Positions 25,522 to 32,307 of a DNA stretch of 35,670 nucleotides are shown here, one piece after another. The notes under the pieces are model-generated. The model made no database searches. It was given only the letters and a program-made list of their open reading frames with translations, and was not told where the DNA came from. A program made the position numbers and the translations under genes. Source of the DNA: Bacteroidales bacterium (lineage in GTDB: Bacteria; Bacteroidota; Bacteroidia; Bacteroidales; UBA932); contig JAGAFU010000020.1 of assembly GCA_017627955.1 (NCBI GenBank), positions 1-35,670 on the forward strand, in the 5' to 3' direction. Position 1 is the stretch's first letter, and the number at the start of each line of letters is the position of its first letter.

Positions 25522-28500
25522 TTATTCGCCACCTTCAGTAGCCGCAGGCTCAGTGGGCTCCTCAGCAGGCTCTTCGCTAACAGGATTCACCGGAGGGACA
25601 TCCTGGTTGATGGTCTTCTCAACAGGGACGGTCACCCAGTCAGTGTTGAAGTAACCAAAGCCATAGTGCAAGGTAGCCTTGACATAGAGCTCGAAGTTGT
25701 CGGTAAGGTTCCTACCGTTGTTGAAGTACATCAGGTAACCGCTGGCGTTCTTCGGGACATAGACAGTCCTCTTAGGACGGACAGGATCGCTGACCTTGAA
25801 GTAGGTAACCTTGTTGATGGTGGTATCAGGATCGTCAGGGAAGACCTGGACAATGTACATACCCTCGAAGATGCCCTGGCGCTTGCCAGCGATCTTGCAC
25901 TCGACATTGTTAGTGTCAATGATGATCTCGAAGTTGTAGGTGTCATCCTCCATCTTGACTCCGTAATAACCCCAATAGTTAGGATACTGGGCGAAGGTAC
26001 GCTTACGCCAATCCTTCGGGTTGAGGAGGTCAGCGATGCTGATGTAAGAACCAGGCTGGCCGAAGTCAACACCATCAACATACTTGCCAGTGGACAGGGT
26101 CTCGACCTCGATAGGACGGAGAATGTCAGCCTGGAAGTGATCCTTACCGTCGAAGGTCACAGCGACCTCCTTGGCATCCTCGGTGCAGAGGAAGGCCTTG
26201 GCACCGATGAAGGTGTACATGGCACCAGTGTTGATGAGAGTATCAGCGACATGGAAAACAGTATCCTCATTCTCGCCGATAGGCTCATTCTTGATCCAAT
26301 AGAAGGCATTGTAGAAGTTGACATTGAGTTCGTCCTCATCAAGAATCTCCTGAGCGGCCTCCTGAGCGGCGTCATGACCATTGATGATGACAGCGACAGG
26401 CTGCATCTCGTAACCCTTGAGAGCGTTACCCTTGGCATCCTGGATCTCGGCGAAGAGATAGCTGTAGACACCATCCTCGGTATCGATATCCCAAGCCTCG
26501 AGAGCGTCCTCATCGTCAACAAGGAACTCAACGTTGAGATCACCGATCTTGGTGATAGCCTCGACATCCTTCTTGCAGAAGTAGTAAACCACAGAGTCAA
26601 CAGCCTCGACCATGATCTGGCCAGCCTTAGCGCTGCCCTTAGGATAGGTAACGAAGGAAGTGTTGATGTCGGTGATCATCTGGGCGCCACGGCCGACAGT
26701 GTCGCCAGCGGGAGCAGGCATGACATTGTAACGTGTAGCGATACCCTTCTCACCACGGTCAGAAGGCTTGGTCCAGTACTCAGGGACATAGTCACCCTTG
26801 TCAGACTTGAGGTCGACACCCTTGTCGTAAGGAGCGACGCTGGCCTTCAGGAGAACGTCAACATAGAGAGAAGTGTTGGTCTTGCTGATGTACCTGGCGA
26901 TGATGGAGACATCCTTGCCGGCATACTTCCAGAGATCGTCCGGACCAAGCTCCCAGACAATAACGTGGGTACCCTGAACAGGATCAACCACAGAGTCGCG
27001 GACGGTGCCGATGGTATCCTTGACATCCTTAGGAAGGACGACAGTGATAGAATCATAGAGAGCGTGGAACTCATCCTTGGACTTGTTGGTCTGGTTGTAG
27101 AGGATCTTGTTCATATCCTCGACAGTGGTCATGAGCATGTCACCCTCGCAGTAGAAGTGGAAGATGTTCTCAGAGGTGTTGTCGAGAGGATCCCTTCTAG
27201 GAGTGAGCTCAACAGCAGGATTGATAGCGTCGACAGCGGCGATGTAAACCTTGATGTAAGCGACATTGATGATGTCCTCGCCATGCATGAGCTTGACGCG
27301 GATGATAGGAGTACGGCCGATGGAGGCGGTACCGTCAACGTCGTAAACAGCAGGCCAGAAAATACCATCTTCAATCTTGAAGTTCTTGTGCTTGACGAAG
27401 TTGGACTGATCAGTCTCAGGCTTTCCAACCTTGTAGTTCTTGACAACCTCATACTCGAAATGGAGACCGAACTCTTCCATCTCAGCAGGAGTCAACTCGA
27501 AGCAGTTCTCGACTTCCTCCTTAGGCTCCTCTCTATAGGTTCCGTCAGGAAGAACCTCTATTTCATCATCGCAGCACTCTTTGAGCTTCCAGCAGAAGCC
27601 ATTCTCAGGCACATAATGAGCGATGGTGATGGCATTGAGGTCAAGACCAGTGGTGGTGTTCCAAGCGATAGCGGTGTCGCAGGAAGCGTGGGCCTCTTCA
27701 AGAGTGTTGTTCTCACTCCAAGGAGCGACATACTCGTAAGCGAAGAGGTAATGCATGTCCTCATCATAGTAATCACCGTAGTAATCGCCATCATCGTTTC
27801 CGCTGAGACCAACGGTACCACGACGATAGTGCTCCTCGTAGTTTACGCTCTTGAGAGCTTCAGCCTTGTTGGGGCTAGGAGTGCTGGCAGTAGCCTTCAC
27901 CTGAGCGATAGGGTCAGCGATCCTGGGCTGATCGATATCCTTGACAACGAAGGTGGCGTAGTCAGAAGTGTAGACCTTGCCAGACTTGATGACCTGCAGA
28001 GCGAACTGGGTCATGTGGTTGTCAGTCTCGGAAGCAGTGGCGGGACGACCCTGATAAGTGACATTGAGGGAAAGCTTACCATCCTTGAACTCCTTGAAGG
28101 TGGCGTCCATGGCGAAATCCTCGCTGCTCTCAGTCCTTGTGTAGAAGGGAACGTCCTTCCAGATGAGCTTGTAAGTGTAGGTGGAATCGAGAGCAAGGCC
28201 ATAGTTGACGTGATAAGTGGCGACGGCGGGAACAGCCTCATAAACGAGGTAACCATTCTCGACAGCCCACTCACGATAAAGGTCAAATCCCTCCTCTTCG
28301 CTCGCGGCATCGAGGTCAATCTTGTTCTTTTCGCAATACTCCTCGAACTTTTCTATTGACTTCTCAATGTTGGCATCCCATTTCTCATCCTTGCTGTCAA
28401 TCTTGTTAGGGGTGTAGATCGAAGCGGTGAAGGACTTGATCACCATGGCGTGCTCGCCATCGACAATCGCCTGAGGCTCGAAAACGAAGCTAGCGGCGCT

Positions 28501-29265
28501 GTCAGGGATGGTGACCTTGAAGGTCTCGTCACCAGCCTTGATGGAGATGGTGTTGGTGTCAGCATCGAAATCAACGCTGAAGAATCCCACGGGGAGATAC
28601 TTCTGGTCAGTCGCGGTGATCACAATCTCACCGGTGGCCTCGTCAATCTCATACTTGTCCCAGCAAGCGGTCTCGGCATTAGGAACATACCAGCAGCCGT
28701 CCTTACCCTTAGGACCCTGTGCGGGGACCTCGAGGTCCTCTTCACCGATCCACCAGTTGCCGTTCTCACCAATGAAAGGAGTAAGACCGTCCTCTCCCTG
28801 GATACCCTGCTCGCCAGTGTCACCCTTAGGACCCTGGGCAGCAACCTCAGTGTCTTTGTCACCGATCCACCAGTTGCCGTTCTCACCAATGTAAGGAGTA
28901 AGACCGGCCTCACCCTGGATACCCTGAGGGCCCTGGATGCCTTGGTCACCCTTGTCACCCTTGTCACCCTTGTCACCCTTGGCTCCATTGAGGATCTCAT
29001 AAGTTTTACCATCAGAAGTGGTGAAAACCCATCCACCGACTTCCTTGGTGCTAGCGGAGACACCAGTAATCACATAACCGGCGTTGATCTTGTTCTGCAG
29101 CTCATTGACTGTAGACTGCAGAGACGAGACCTGACCATTGGTGTTAGTCACGTCGTTTTGCAATTTGTTGATGTCATCATCGTAGTCCGTACAAGATACG
29201 GCTACCCCTGCGAGACCCAGTACAAGAGCCCCGGCAAGGAACAGATTTTTGAATTTTTTGTTCAT
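25522..29265 (-). CDS. Very large lipoprotein with coiled coil and collagen-like repeats
   Basis: The 1247-residue product has a lipoprotein signal (lipobox VAVSC, Cys25). A short coiled coil (about 27-62, NKLQNDVTNTNGQVSSLQ) is followed by a DUF4988-like segment (STKEVGGWVFTTSDGKTYEI). Then comes a collagen-like Gly-X-Y stretch (94-119, GAKGDKGDKGDKGDQGIQG) continuing into a duplicated 38-39-residue unit (115-153 and 154-190). The remaining thousand residues look beta-rich and domain-repeated, ending in an acidic Pro/Glu tail. I know no enzymatic motif in it. The N-terminal order coiled coil plus collagen suggests a trimeric surface fibre anchored in the outer membrane. Confidence 0.85.
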   Translation of the reverse strand: MNKKFKNLFLAGALVLGLAGVAVSCTDYDDDINKLQNDVTNTNGQVSSLQSTVNELQNKINAGYVITGVSASTKEVGGWVFTTSDGKTYEILNGAKGDKGDKGDKGDQGIQGPQGIQGEAGLTPYIGENGNWWIGDKDTEVAAQGPKGDTGEQGIQGEDGLTPFIGENGNWWIGEEDLEVPAQGPKGKDGCWYVPNAETACWDKYEIDEATGEIVITATDQKYLPVGFFSVDFDADTNTISIKAGDETFKVTIPDSAASFVFEPQAIVDGEHAMVIKSFTASIYTPNKIDSKDEKWDANIEKSIEKFEEYCEKNKIDLDAASEEEGFDLYREWAVENGYLVYEAVPAVATYHVNYGLALDSTYTYKLIWKDVPFYTRTESSEDFAMDATFKEFKDGKLSLNVTYQGRPATASETDNHMTQFALQVIKSGKVYTSDYATFVVKDIDQPRIADPIAQVKATASTPSPNKAEALKSVNYEEHYRRGTVGLSGNDDGDYYGDYYDEDMHYLFAYEYVAPWSENNTLEEAHASCDTAIAWNTTTGLDLNAITIAHYVPENGFCWKLKECCDDEIEVLPDGTYREEPKEEVENCFELTPAEMEEFGLHFEYEVVKNYKVGKPETDQSNFVKHKNFKIEDGIFWPAVYDVDGTASIGRTPIIRVKLMHGEDIINVAYIKVYIAAVDAINPAVELTPRRDPLDNTSENIFHFYCEGDMLMTTVEDMNKILYNQTNKSKDEFHALYDSITVVLPKDVKDTIGTVRDSVVDPVQGTHVIVWELGPDDLWKYAGKDVSIIARYISKTNTSLYVDVLLKASVAPYDKGVDLKSDKGDYVPEYWTKPSDRGEKGIATRYNVMPAPAGDTVGRGAQMITDINTSFVTYPKGSAKAGQIMVEAVDSVVYYFCKKDVEAITKIGDLNVEFLVDDEDALEAWDIDTEDGVYSYLFAEIQDAKGNALKGYEMQPVAVIINGHDAAQEAAQEILDEDELNVNFYNAFYWIKNEPIGENEDTVFHVADTLINTGAMYTFIGAKAFLCTEDAKEVAVTFDGKDHFQADILRPIEVETLSTGKYVDGVDFGQPGSYISIADLLNPKDWRKRTFAQYPNYWGYYGVKMEDDTYNFEIIIDTNNVECKIAGKRQGIFEGMYIVQVFPDDPDTTINKVTYFKVSDPVRPKRTVYVPKNASGYLMYFNNGRNLTDNFELYVKATLHYGFGYFNTDWVTVPVEKTINQDVPPVNPVSEEPAEEPTEPAATEGGE
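28696..28923 (-). repeat. Duplicated 117-bp coding unit in the collagen-like region
   Basis: The unit encoding GIQGEAGLTPYIGENGNWWI and its continuation (28923-28807) is repeated as GIQGEDGLTPFIGENGNWWI (28806-28696). The bases coding IGENGNWWIG are almost identical. Next to it, about 28945-28980 is a 9-bp tandem repeat coding GDK. Unequal recombination could change copy number without shifting frame. Confidence 0.85.
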
Positions 29266-29427
29266 AGTACTAAAACAAAATTGAATAAAGTGTTAAAAAC
29301 ATAATTTCGGTTTGTTGTCTTTTCTTCTTGCGAATAAGTATTTTAGATTAAACAATAAACTCTTGCTGCCGCAAGTCCACTCTCTGGCACGCACAATGCA
29401 GCCACCAAAAAAGCTGACTTGACCTTG

Positions 29428-29457
29428 CAAAGATAGCACGAATAATTAAATAAACAA
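29428..29457 (-). promoter_or_regulatory. Promoter of the collagen-like lipoprotein gene
   Basis: TATCTTTG (29435-29428 on the minus strand) matches TAnnTTTG exactly, with TTG at 29457-29455, a spacing of 19 bases. It implies a leader of about 155 bases before the ATG, containing a small hairpin (CTTGC-GGCA-GCAAG). The remainder of 29266-29427 shows nothing else I can name. Confidence 0.7.
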
Positions 29458-29543
29458 TAATTTTCAAAGTTTTTTAGTGTTTGCGGCCATTCCAAGGCCG
29501 TTTTTACTCATAAACCTCACTATATAAATCCACTTTTTTAAAA

Positions 29544-29591
29544 ATCTTGCATCAAAAAGTGAAAAAAATTTCACTTTTTTTGATGCAAGAT
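29544..29591. terminator. Long AT-rich palindrome downstream of trpB2
   Basis: ATCTTGCATCAAAAAGTGAA and its mate at 29569-29591 are reverse complements apart from two extra T, giving about 21 base pairs. On the minus strand it lies just after trpB2 and is followed by ATTTTTAAAAAA, so it can serve as its terminator. The long near-perfect stem would also suit a protein-binding site. Confidence 0.6.
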
Positions 29592-29615
29592 CGTACCTTA
29601 TTATATATTAATAAC

Positions 29616-30980
29616 TTACTGGTTCAGGGCATCAGCTGACTTGATGTACTTCGCCAAATCCTCCTCGGATACATGGTAATTGCTCATCTCTCCCGAGAAA
29701 TACTGGTCATAAGCGCTCATATCGACAAATCCGTGTCCGGAAAGGTTGAACAGGATGGTCTTCGCCTCACCAGTCTCTTTGCATTTGAGCGCCTCGGCCA
29801 CTGTCGCGGCGATCGCGTGGCAGGACTCTGGAGCGGGGATAATACCCTCGGTCTGGGCGAACAGGACTCCGGCCTTGAAAGAATCAAGTTGCTCGATGTC
29901 GACAGCCTCCATGAAACCGTCCTTCATCAGCTGGCTCATGATCACACCAGCGCCATGGTAACGCAGACCACCGGCATGGATCGTGGCGGGCTTGAATGTG
30001 TGTCCGAGGGTGTACATGGGAAGGAGGGGTGTCAGTCCGGACTCGTCACCGAAGTCATATTCAAACTTGCCTCTCGTCAGTTTCGGGCAGGAATAGGGTT
30101 CAGCGGCGATGAAGCGGGTTTTCTTGCCTTCCTGGATGTTGTGGCGCATGAAAGGATAGGCGATGCCGCTGAAGTTGGAGCCGCCGCCGAAGCAGGCAAT
30201 GACGATGTCGGGATATTCCCCAGCCAGCTCCATCTGCTTTTCAGCCTCGAGACCGATGATTGATTGGTGGAGACAGACGTGGTTCAGCACGGAACCGAGC
30301 GTGTACTTGCAGTTGGGAGTAGTGACAGCAAGCTCGATGGCCTCGGAGATGGCGCACCCAAGGGAACCCTGGTCATTGGGATTGACTGTCAGGATGTCTT
30401 TACCGGCACGGGTCGACATTGAAGGGGAAGGGGTGATCGCCGCGCCGAAGGTCTGCATGATGCTTCTGCGGTAAGGCTTCTGGTTGTAGCTGACTTTAAC
30501 CATATAAACAGCGCAGTCTAAGCCGAACTTTTTGGCGGCATACGACAGGGCGCCTCCCCACTGGCCAGCGCCTGTCTCCGTGGTGATATTCGTGATCCCC
30601 TGCTTCTTCGCGTAGTAGGCCTGGGCCAAGGCGGAATTCAGCTTATGGCTGCCGGCCGGTGACACACTTTCATTTTTGAAATATATGTGCGCGGGAGTGC
30701 CGAGAGCCTCTTCCAGCTCATAAGCCCTCACGAGTGGAGTGCAGCGGTAGGCGGCGTACTGCTCACGAACCTCCTCCGGGATAGGAATCCACTCGTCCGT
30801 CTGGTTGAGTTCCTGGTCAGCGCACTCCTTGCAGAAGATCGGGTAAAGATCCTCGGGCTTGAGCGGCTGCCTGGTTCCGGGGTGAAGGAACGGGAGGGGC
30901 TTGTTGGGCATGATGGCCTGGATGTTGAAAAAATGCGTGGGAATCTCTGATTCCGGAAGCAAGAACTTTTTCTGTCTCAT
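29616..30980 (-). CDS. trpB: Tryptophan synthase beta-like protein TrpB2
   Basis: The enzyme joins indole and serine to make tryptophan. At 454 residues it is the longer TrpB2 type (TIGR01415-like), with the extra N-terminus PTHFFNIQAIMPNKPLPFLHPGT. The PLP lysine is Lys113 in SPAGSHKLNSA, and the phosphate cup is CFGGGSNFSG. Other segments are TTETGAGQWGGALSYAA and HAGGLRYHGAGV. No trpA or other trp gene is nearby, as is common for TrpB2, which can use free indole. Immediately upstream is a leader peptide with tandem Trp and a terminator, so expression is probably tuned by tryptophan supply. Confidence 0.93.
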   Translation of the reverse strand: MRQKKFLLPESEIPTHFFNIQAIMPNKPLPFLHPGTRQPLKPEDLYPIFCKECADQELNQTDEWIPIPEEVREQYAAYRCTPLVRAYELEEALGTPAHIYFKNESVSPAGSHKLNSALAQAYYAKKQGITNITTETGAGQWGGALSYAAKKFGLDCAVYMVKVSYNQKPYRRSIMQTFGAAITPSPSMSTRAGKDILTVNPNDQGSLGCAISEAIELAVTTPNCKYTLGSVLNHVCLHQSIIGLEAEKQMELAGEYPDIVIACFGGGSNFSGIAYPFMRHNIQEGKKTRFIAAEPYSCPKLTRGKFEYDFGDESGLTPLLPMYTLGHTFKPATIHAGGLRYHGAGVIMSQLMKDGFMEAVDIEQLDSFKAGVLFAQTEGIIPAPESCHAIAATVAEALKCKETGEAKTILFNLSGHGFVDMSAYDQYFSGEMSNYHVSEEDLAKYIKSADALNQ

Positions 30981-31040
30981 TGCTGTTCGTTTTTAAATTG
31001 GGTTTATAATAAATGTAACATAATCTTCAGGGCATAAAGA

Positions 31041-31073
31041 AAGGTGGCCCGCTGTAAGTCAGCGTGCCACCTT
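31041..31073 (-). terminator. Attenuator terminator hairpin upstream of trpB2
   Basis: AAGGTGGC pairs with GCCACCTT (8 bp). After an A-G mismatch, CGCTG pairs with CAGCG over an ACTTA loop. It lies 60 bases before the trpB2 start, inside its leader. The U tract (TCTTTA) is short, as expected for a conditional terminator. Confidence 0.8.
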
Positions 31074-31137
31074 ATACTAAACGAACCTGGTAACCACGAG
31101 CGACGACTTACAGCTTTGAACTGCAAGAGCGCCACCA
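31041..31137 (-). promoter_or_regulatory. trp attenuator: 1:2 hairpin, antiterminator and terminator
   Basis: On the minus strand the parts occur in order. Two Trp codons lie at 31137-31132. Segment 1, CTTGCAG (31127-31121), pairs with segment 2, CTGTAAG (31113-31107), six Watson-Crick pairs and one G-U, over a 7-base loop. The overlapping GCTGTAAGTC (31114-31105) is the exact complement of GACTTACAGC (31060-31051). That segment lies in the terminator hairpin 31073-31041, whose 13-bp stem has one A-G mismatch and is followed by TCTTTA. A ribosome stalled at Trp would cover segment 1 and allow the 10-bp antiterminator. With Trp present the ribosome moves on and the terminator forms. Confidence 0.8.
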
Positions 31138-31164
31138 GAAGTTATTGTTCGTGTTCTTTCTCAT
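31108..31164 (-). CDS. trpL: trp leader peptide with tandem tryptophan codons
   Basis: The 18-residue open frame MRKNTNNNFWWRSCSSKL ends at a TAA. Codons 10 and 11 are both TGG. Its stop codon lies within segment 2 of the attenuator, and its last codons contain segment 1, the geometry expected of a ribosome-sensing leader. The ATG is only a few bases from the predicted transcription start, so it may be translated nearly leaderless. The gene symbol is functional by analogy with trpL elsewhere; no homology is claimed. Confidence 0.8.
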   Translation of the reverse strand: MRKNTNNNFWWRSCSSKL

Positions 31165-31171
31165 ACCGAAA

Positions 31172-31202
31172 ACAAATATAGCGATTAAAATCGTAAATGC
31201 AA
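31172..31202 (-). promoter_or_regulatory. Promoter of the trpL-trpB2 unit
   Basis: TATATTTG (31179-31172 or one base aside on the minus strand) matches TAnnTTTG. A TTG at 31202-31200 lies about 19-20 bases upstream. Transcription would begin near 31167, just before the leader ATG at 31164. It overlaps the 3' end of the sdhC transcript. Confidence 0.65.
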
Positions 31203-31205
31203 TAC

Positions 31206-31934
31206 TTAAGCTAAGAAATTCGCCTGGATGAAGGCATTGACCGCCGTGGCGACGAAGAGGAAGATGATCAGGCTGGCGACAACCACGCCGATAACCTTGA
31301 GCCTCTTGAACCAGACCTGGTTGTTCCAACCGACGGTCTGGAACATGCTCCAGAAGCCATGGCAGAGGTGAGCCCAGATCGCCGCGAACCAAATCAGGTA
31401 GATAACGAGCATCCACCACTTCCCGAAGGTCGCGCAAAGGAGGTAATACGGGTTGTTCTCGAAATCTCCGATCCCGAACATCTCCGGAAGCTGCATCTTG
31501 GCCCAGAAATGAGAGAGGTGGAAGAAGAGCAGTCCGAGAATCACGATACCCAGGACAAACATGTTCTTCGCGGCCCATGAGTCAGCGGCGGCGACACTCT
31601 TCTCCTCGTAACGCTTCACGCCACCGCGGGCCTTGATGTTACGATAGGTGAGGTAGCAGCCGTAGAAGATGTGCACGACAAAACCGAGAGCCAGGATCGG
31701 GACCATTATGTCGATGAAGGGAGTGGACATGAAGTCGCAACCCAGCTTGAAGAGACCATCTCCGGCGGAGAACAGTTTGTCGTCACTGGCGACAACTCCG
31801 AACTTTCCGGTGAAAGTGTCAATCACCGAGAAGAAGTTGATGGTGCCATGGAGAAGCAAGAAAATAATCAGGAAGGCTCCGCTAACCGCTTGGATGAACT
31901 TCCTGCCGATCGAATAATGGAACGCGTTTGGCAT
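31206..31934 (-). CDS. sdhC: Succinate dehydrogenase/fumarate reductase cytochrome b subunit
   Basis: This is the di-haem membrane anchor of the B-type complex that links succinate/fumarate to quinones. I use the ATG at 31934 (MPNAFHYSIGRKFIQAVSG, 242 residues), because a longer start would run into the tRNA. Five membrane segments are visible, with histidines at helix positions used for haem ligation (LLLHGTINFF, GFVVHIFYG, FFHLSHFWAK, WAHLCHGFWS). Normally sdhA and sdhB follow directly. Here the next thing downstream is the trp leader, so the partner subunits must be elsewhere or absent. The tRNA-Met gene ends 20 bases upstream. Confidence 0.88.
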   Translation of the reverse strand: MPNAFHYSIGRKFIQAVSGAFLIIFLLLHGTINFFSVIDTFTGKFGVVASDDKLFSAGDGLFKLGCDFMSTPFIDIMVPILALGFVVHIFYGCYLTYRNIKARGGVKRYEEKSVAAADSWAAKNMFVLGIVILGLLFFHLSHFWAKMQLPEMFGIGDFENNPYYLLCATFGKWWMLVIYLIWFAAIWAHLCHGFWSMFQTVGWNNQVWFKRLKVIGVVVASLIIFLFVATAVNAFIQANFLA

Positions 31935-31954
31935 TATCGTAATGTTTGTGGTAG

Positions 31955-32028
31955 TAGCGGGGGTGGGGCATGATCCCACGACCTCCGGATTATGAATCCG
32001 ACGCTCTAGCCAGCTGAGCTACCCCGCC
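31955..32028 (-). tRNA. tRNA-Met (CAT anticodon)
   Basis: The 74-base cloverleaf has an acceptor stem GGCGGGG/CCCCGCT (first pair G-U), D stem GCTC/GAGC, anticodon stem TCGGA/TCCGG with loop TTCATAA (CAT), and T stem GTGGG/CCCAC. CCA is not encoded. The first acceptor pair is G-U rather than the mismatch of initiators, so an elongator, or an Ile-CAT species, is more likely. The T loop is ATCATGC instead of the usual TTCRANT. Confidence 0.88.
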
Positions 32029-32033
32029 TTTTT

Positions 32034-32124
32034 AGGGGGCGCTGCCCCCTGAGAACCCCCGCGGCCTTTCCGCCTCAACGACTTTCTTTGAAAGTCCCGG
32101 CCCGGCCGGCCGGCTGATGCCGGC
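32034..32124. repeat. Three hairpins in the spacer between two tRNA genes
   Basis: AGGGGGC/GCCCCCT (32034-32050, 3-base loop), GACTTTC/GAAAGTC (32080-32096, 3-base loop) and GCCGGC/GCCGGC (32109-32124, 4-base loop) follow one another. The GC-rich text resembles an interspersed repeat rather than a simple tRNA spacer. It may be processed out of a joint tRNA transcript. Confidence 0.6.
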
Positions 32125-32161
32125 TTGTTAGTACCACTATTCAACGCAGTACCACAAAAAG

Positions 32162-32232
32162 TTGAGATAGAAGGATTCGAACCCTCACTGACAGAGCCAG
32201 AATCTGTAGTGCTACCATTACACCATATCTCA
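32162..32232 (-). tRNA. tRNA-Gln (CTG anticodon)
   Basis: The 71-base cloverleaf has a perfect 7-bp acceptor stem (TGAGATA/TATCTCA), D arm GTG...CAC, anticodon stem ACAGA/TCTGT with loop TTCTGGC (CTG), and T arm GAGGG-TTCGAAT-CCTTC with a final pair mismatch tolerated. CCA is not encoded. The anticodon CTG reads CAG. It is probably cotranscribed with tRNA-Met 134 bases downstream. Confidence 0.92.
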
Positions 32233-32307
32233 ATGGTTCCCTAGCTTCAACCATCAGGTTGCCTTTCGGGAATGCAAAAATAGGTATTTATATTGAATCC
32301 GCAAAAA

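Noticed and set aside
25504-28359. A 951-codon open frame on the plus strand, antisense to the collagen-like lipoprotein gene
   Set aside because: It mirrors the codon bias of the opposite gene, has no start signal or recognisable domain, and consists of Leu/Val/Asp-rich text typical of an antisense shadow. The minus-strand gene has a lipobox, promoter and terminator.
31108-31578. A 156-codon minus-strand frame overlapping sdhC and ending in the trp leader
   Set aside because: Its upstream part is out of frame with sdhC and is Arg/Pro-rich shadow. Only the last 18 codons, starting at the ATG at 31164, make sense as the leader peptide.
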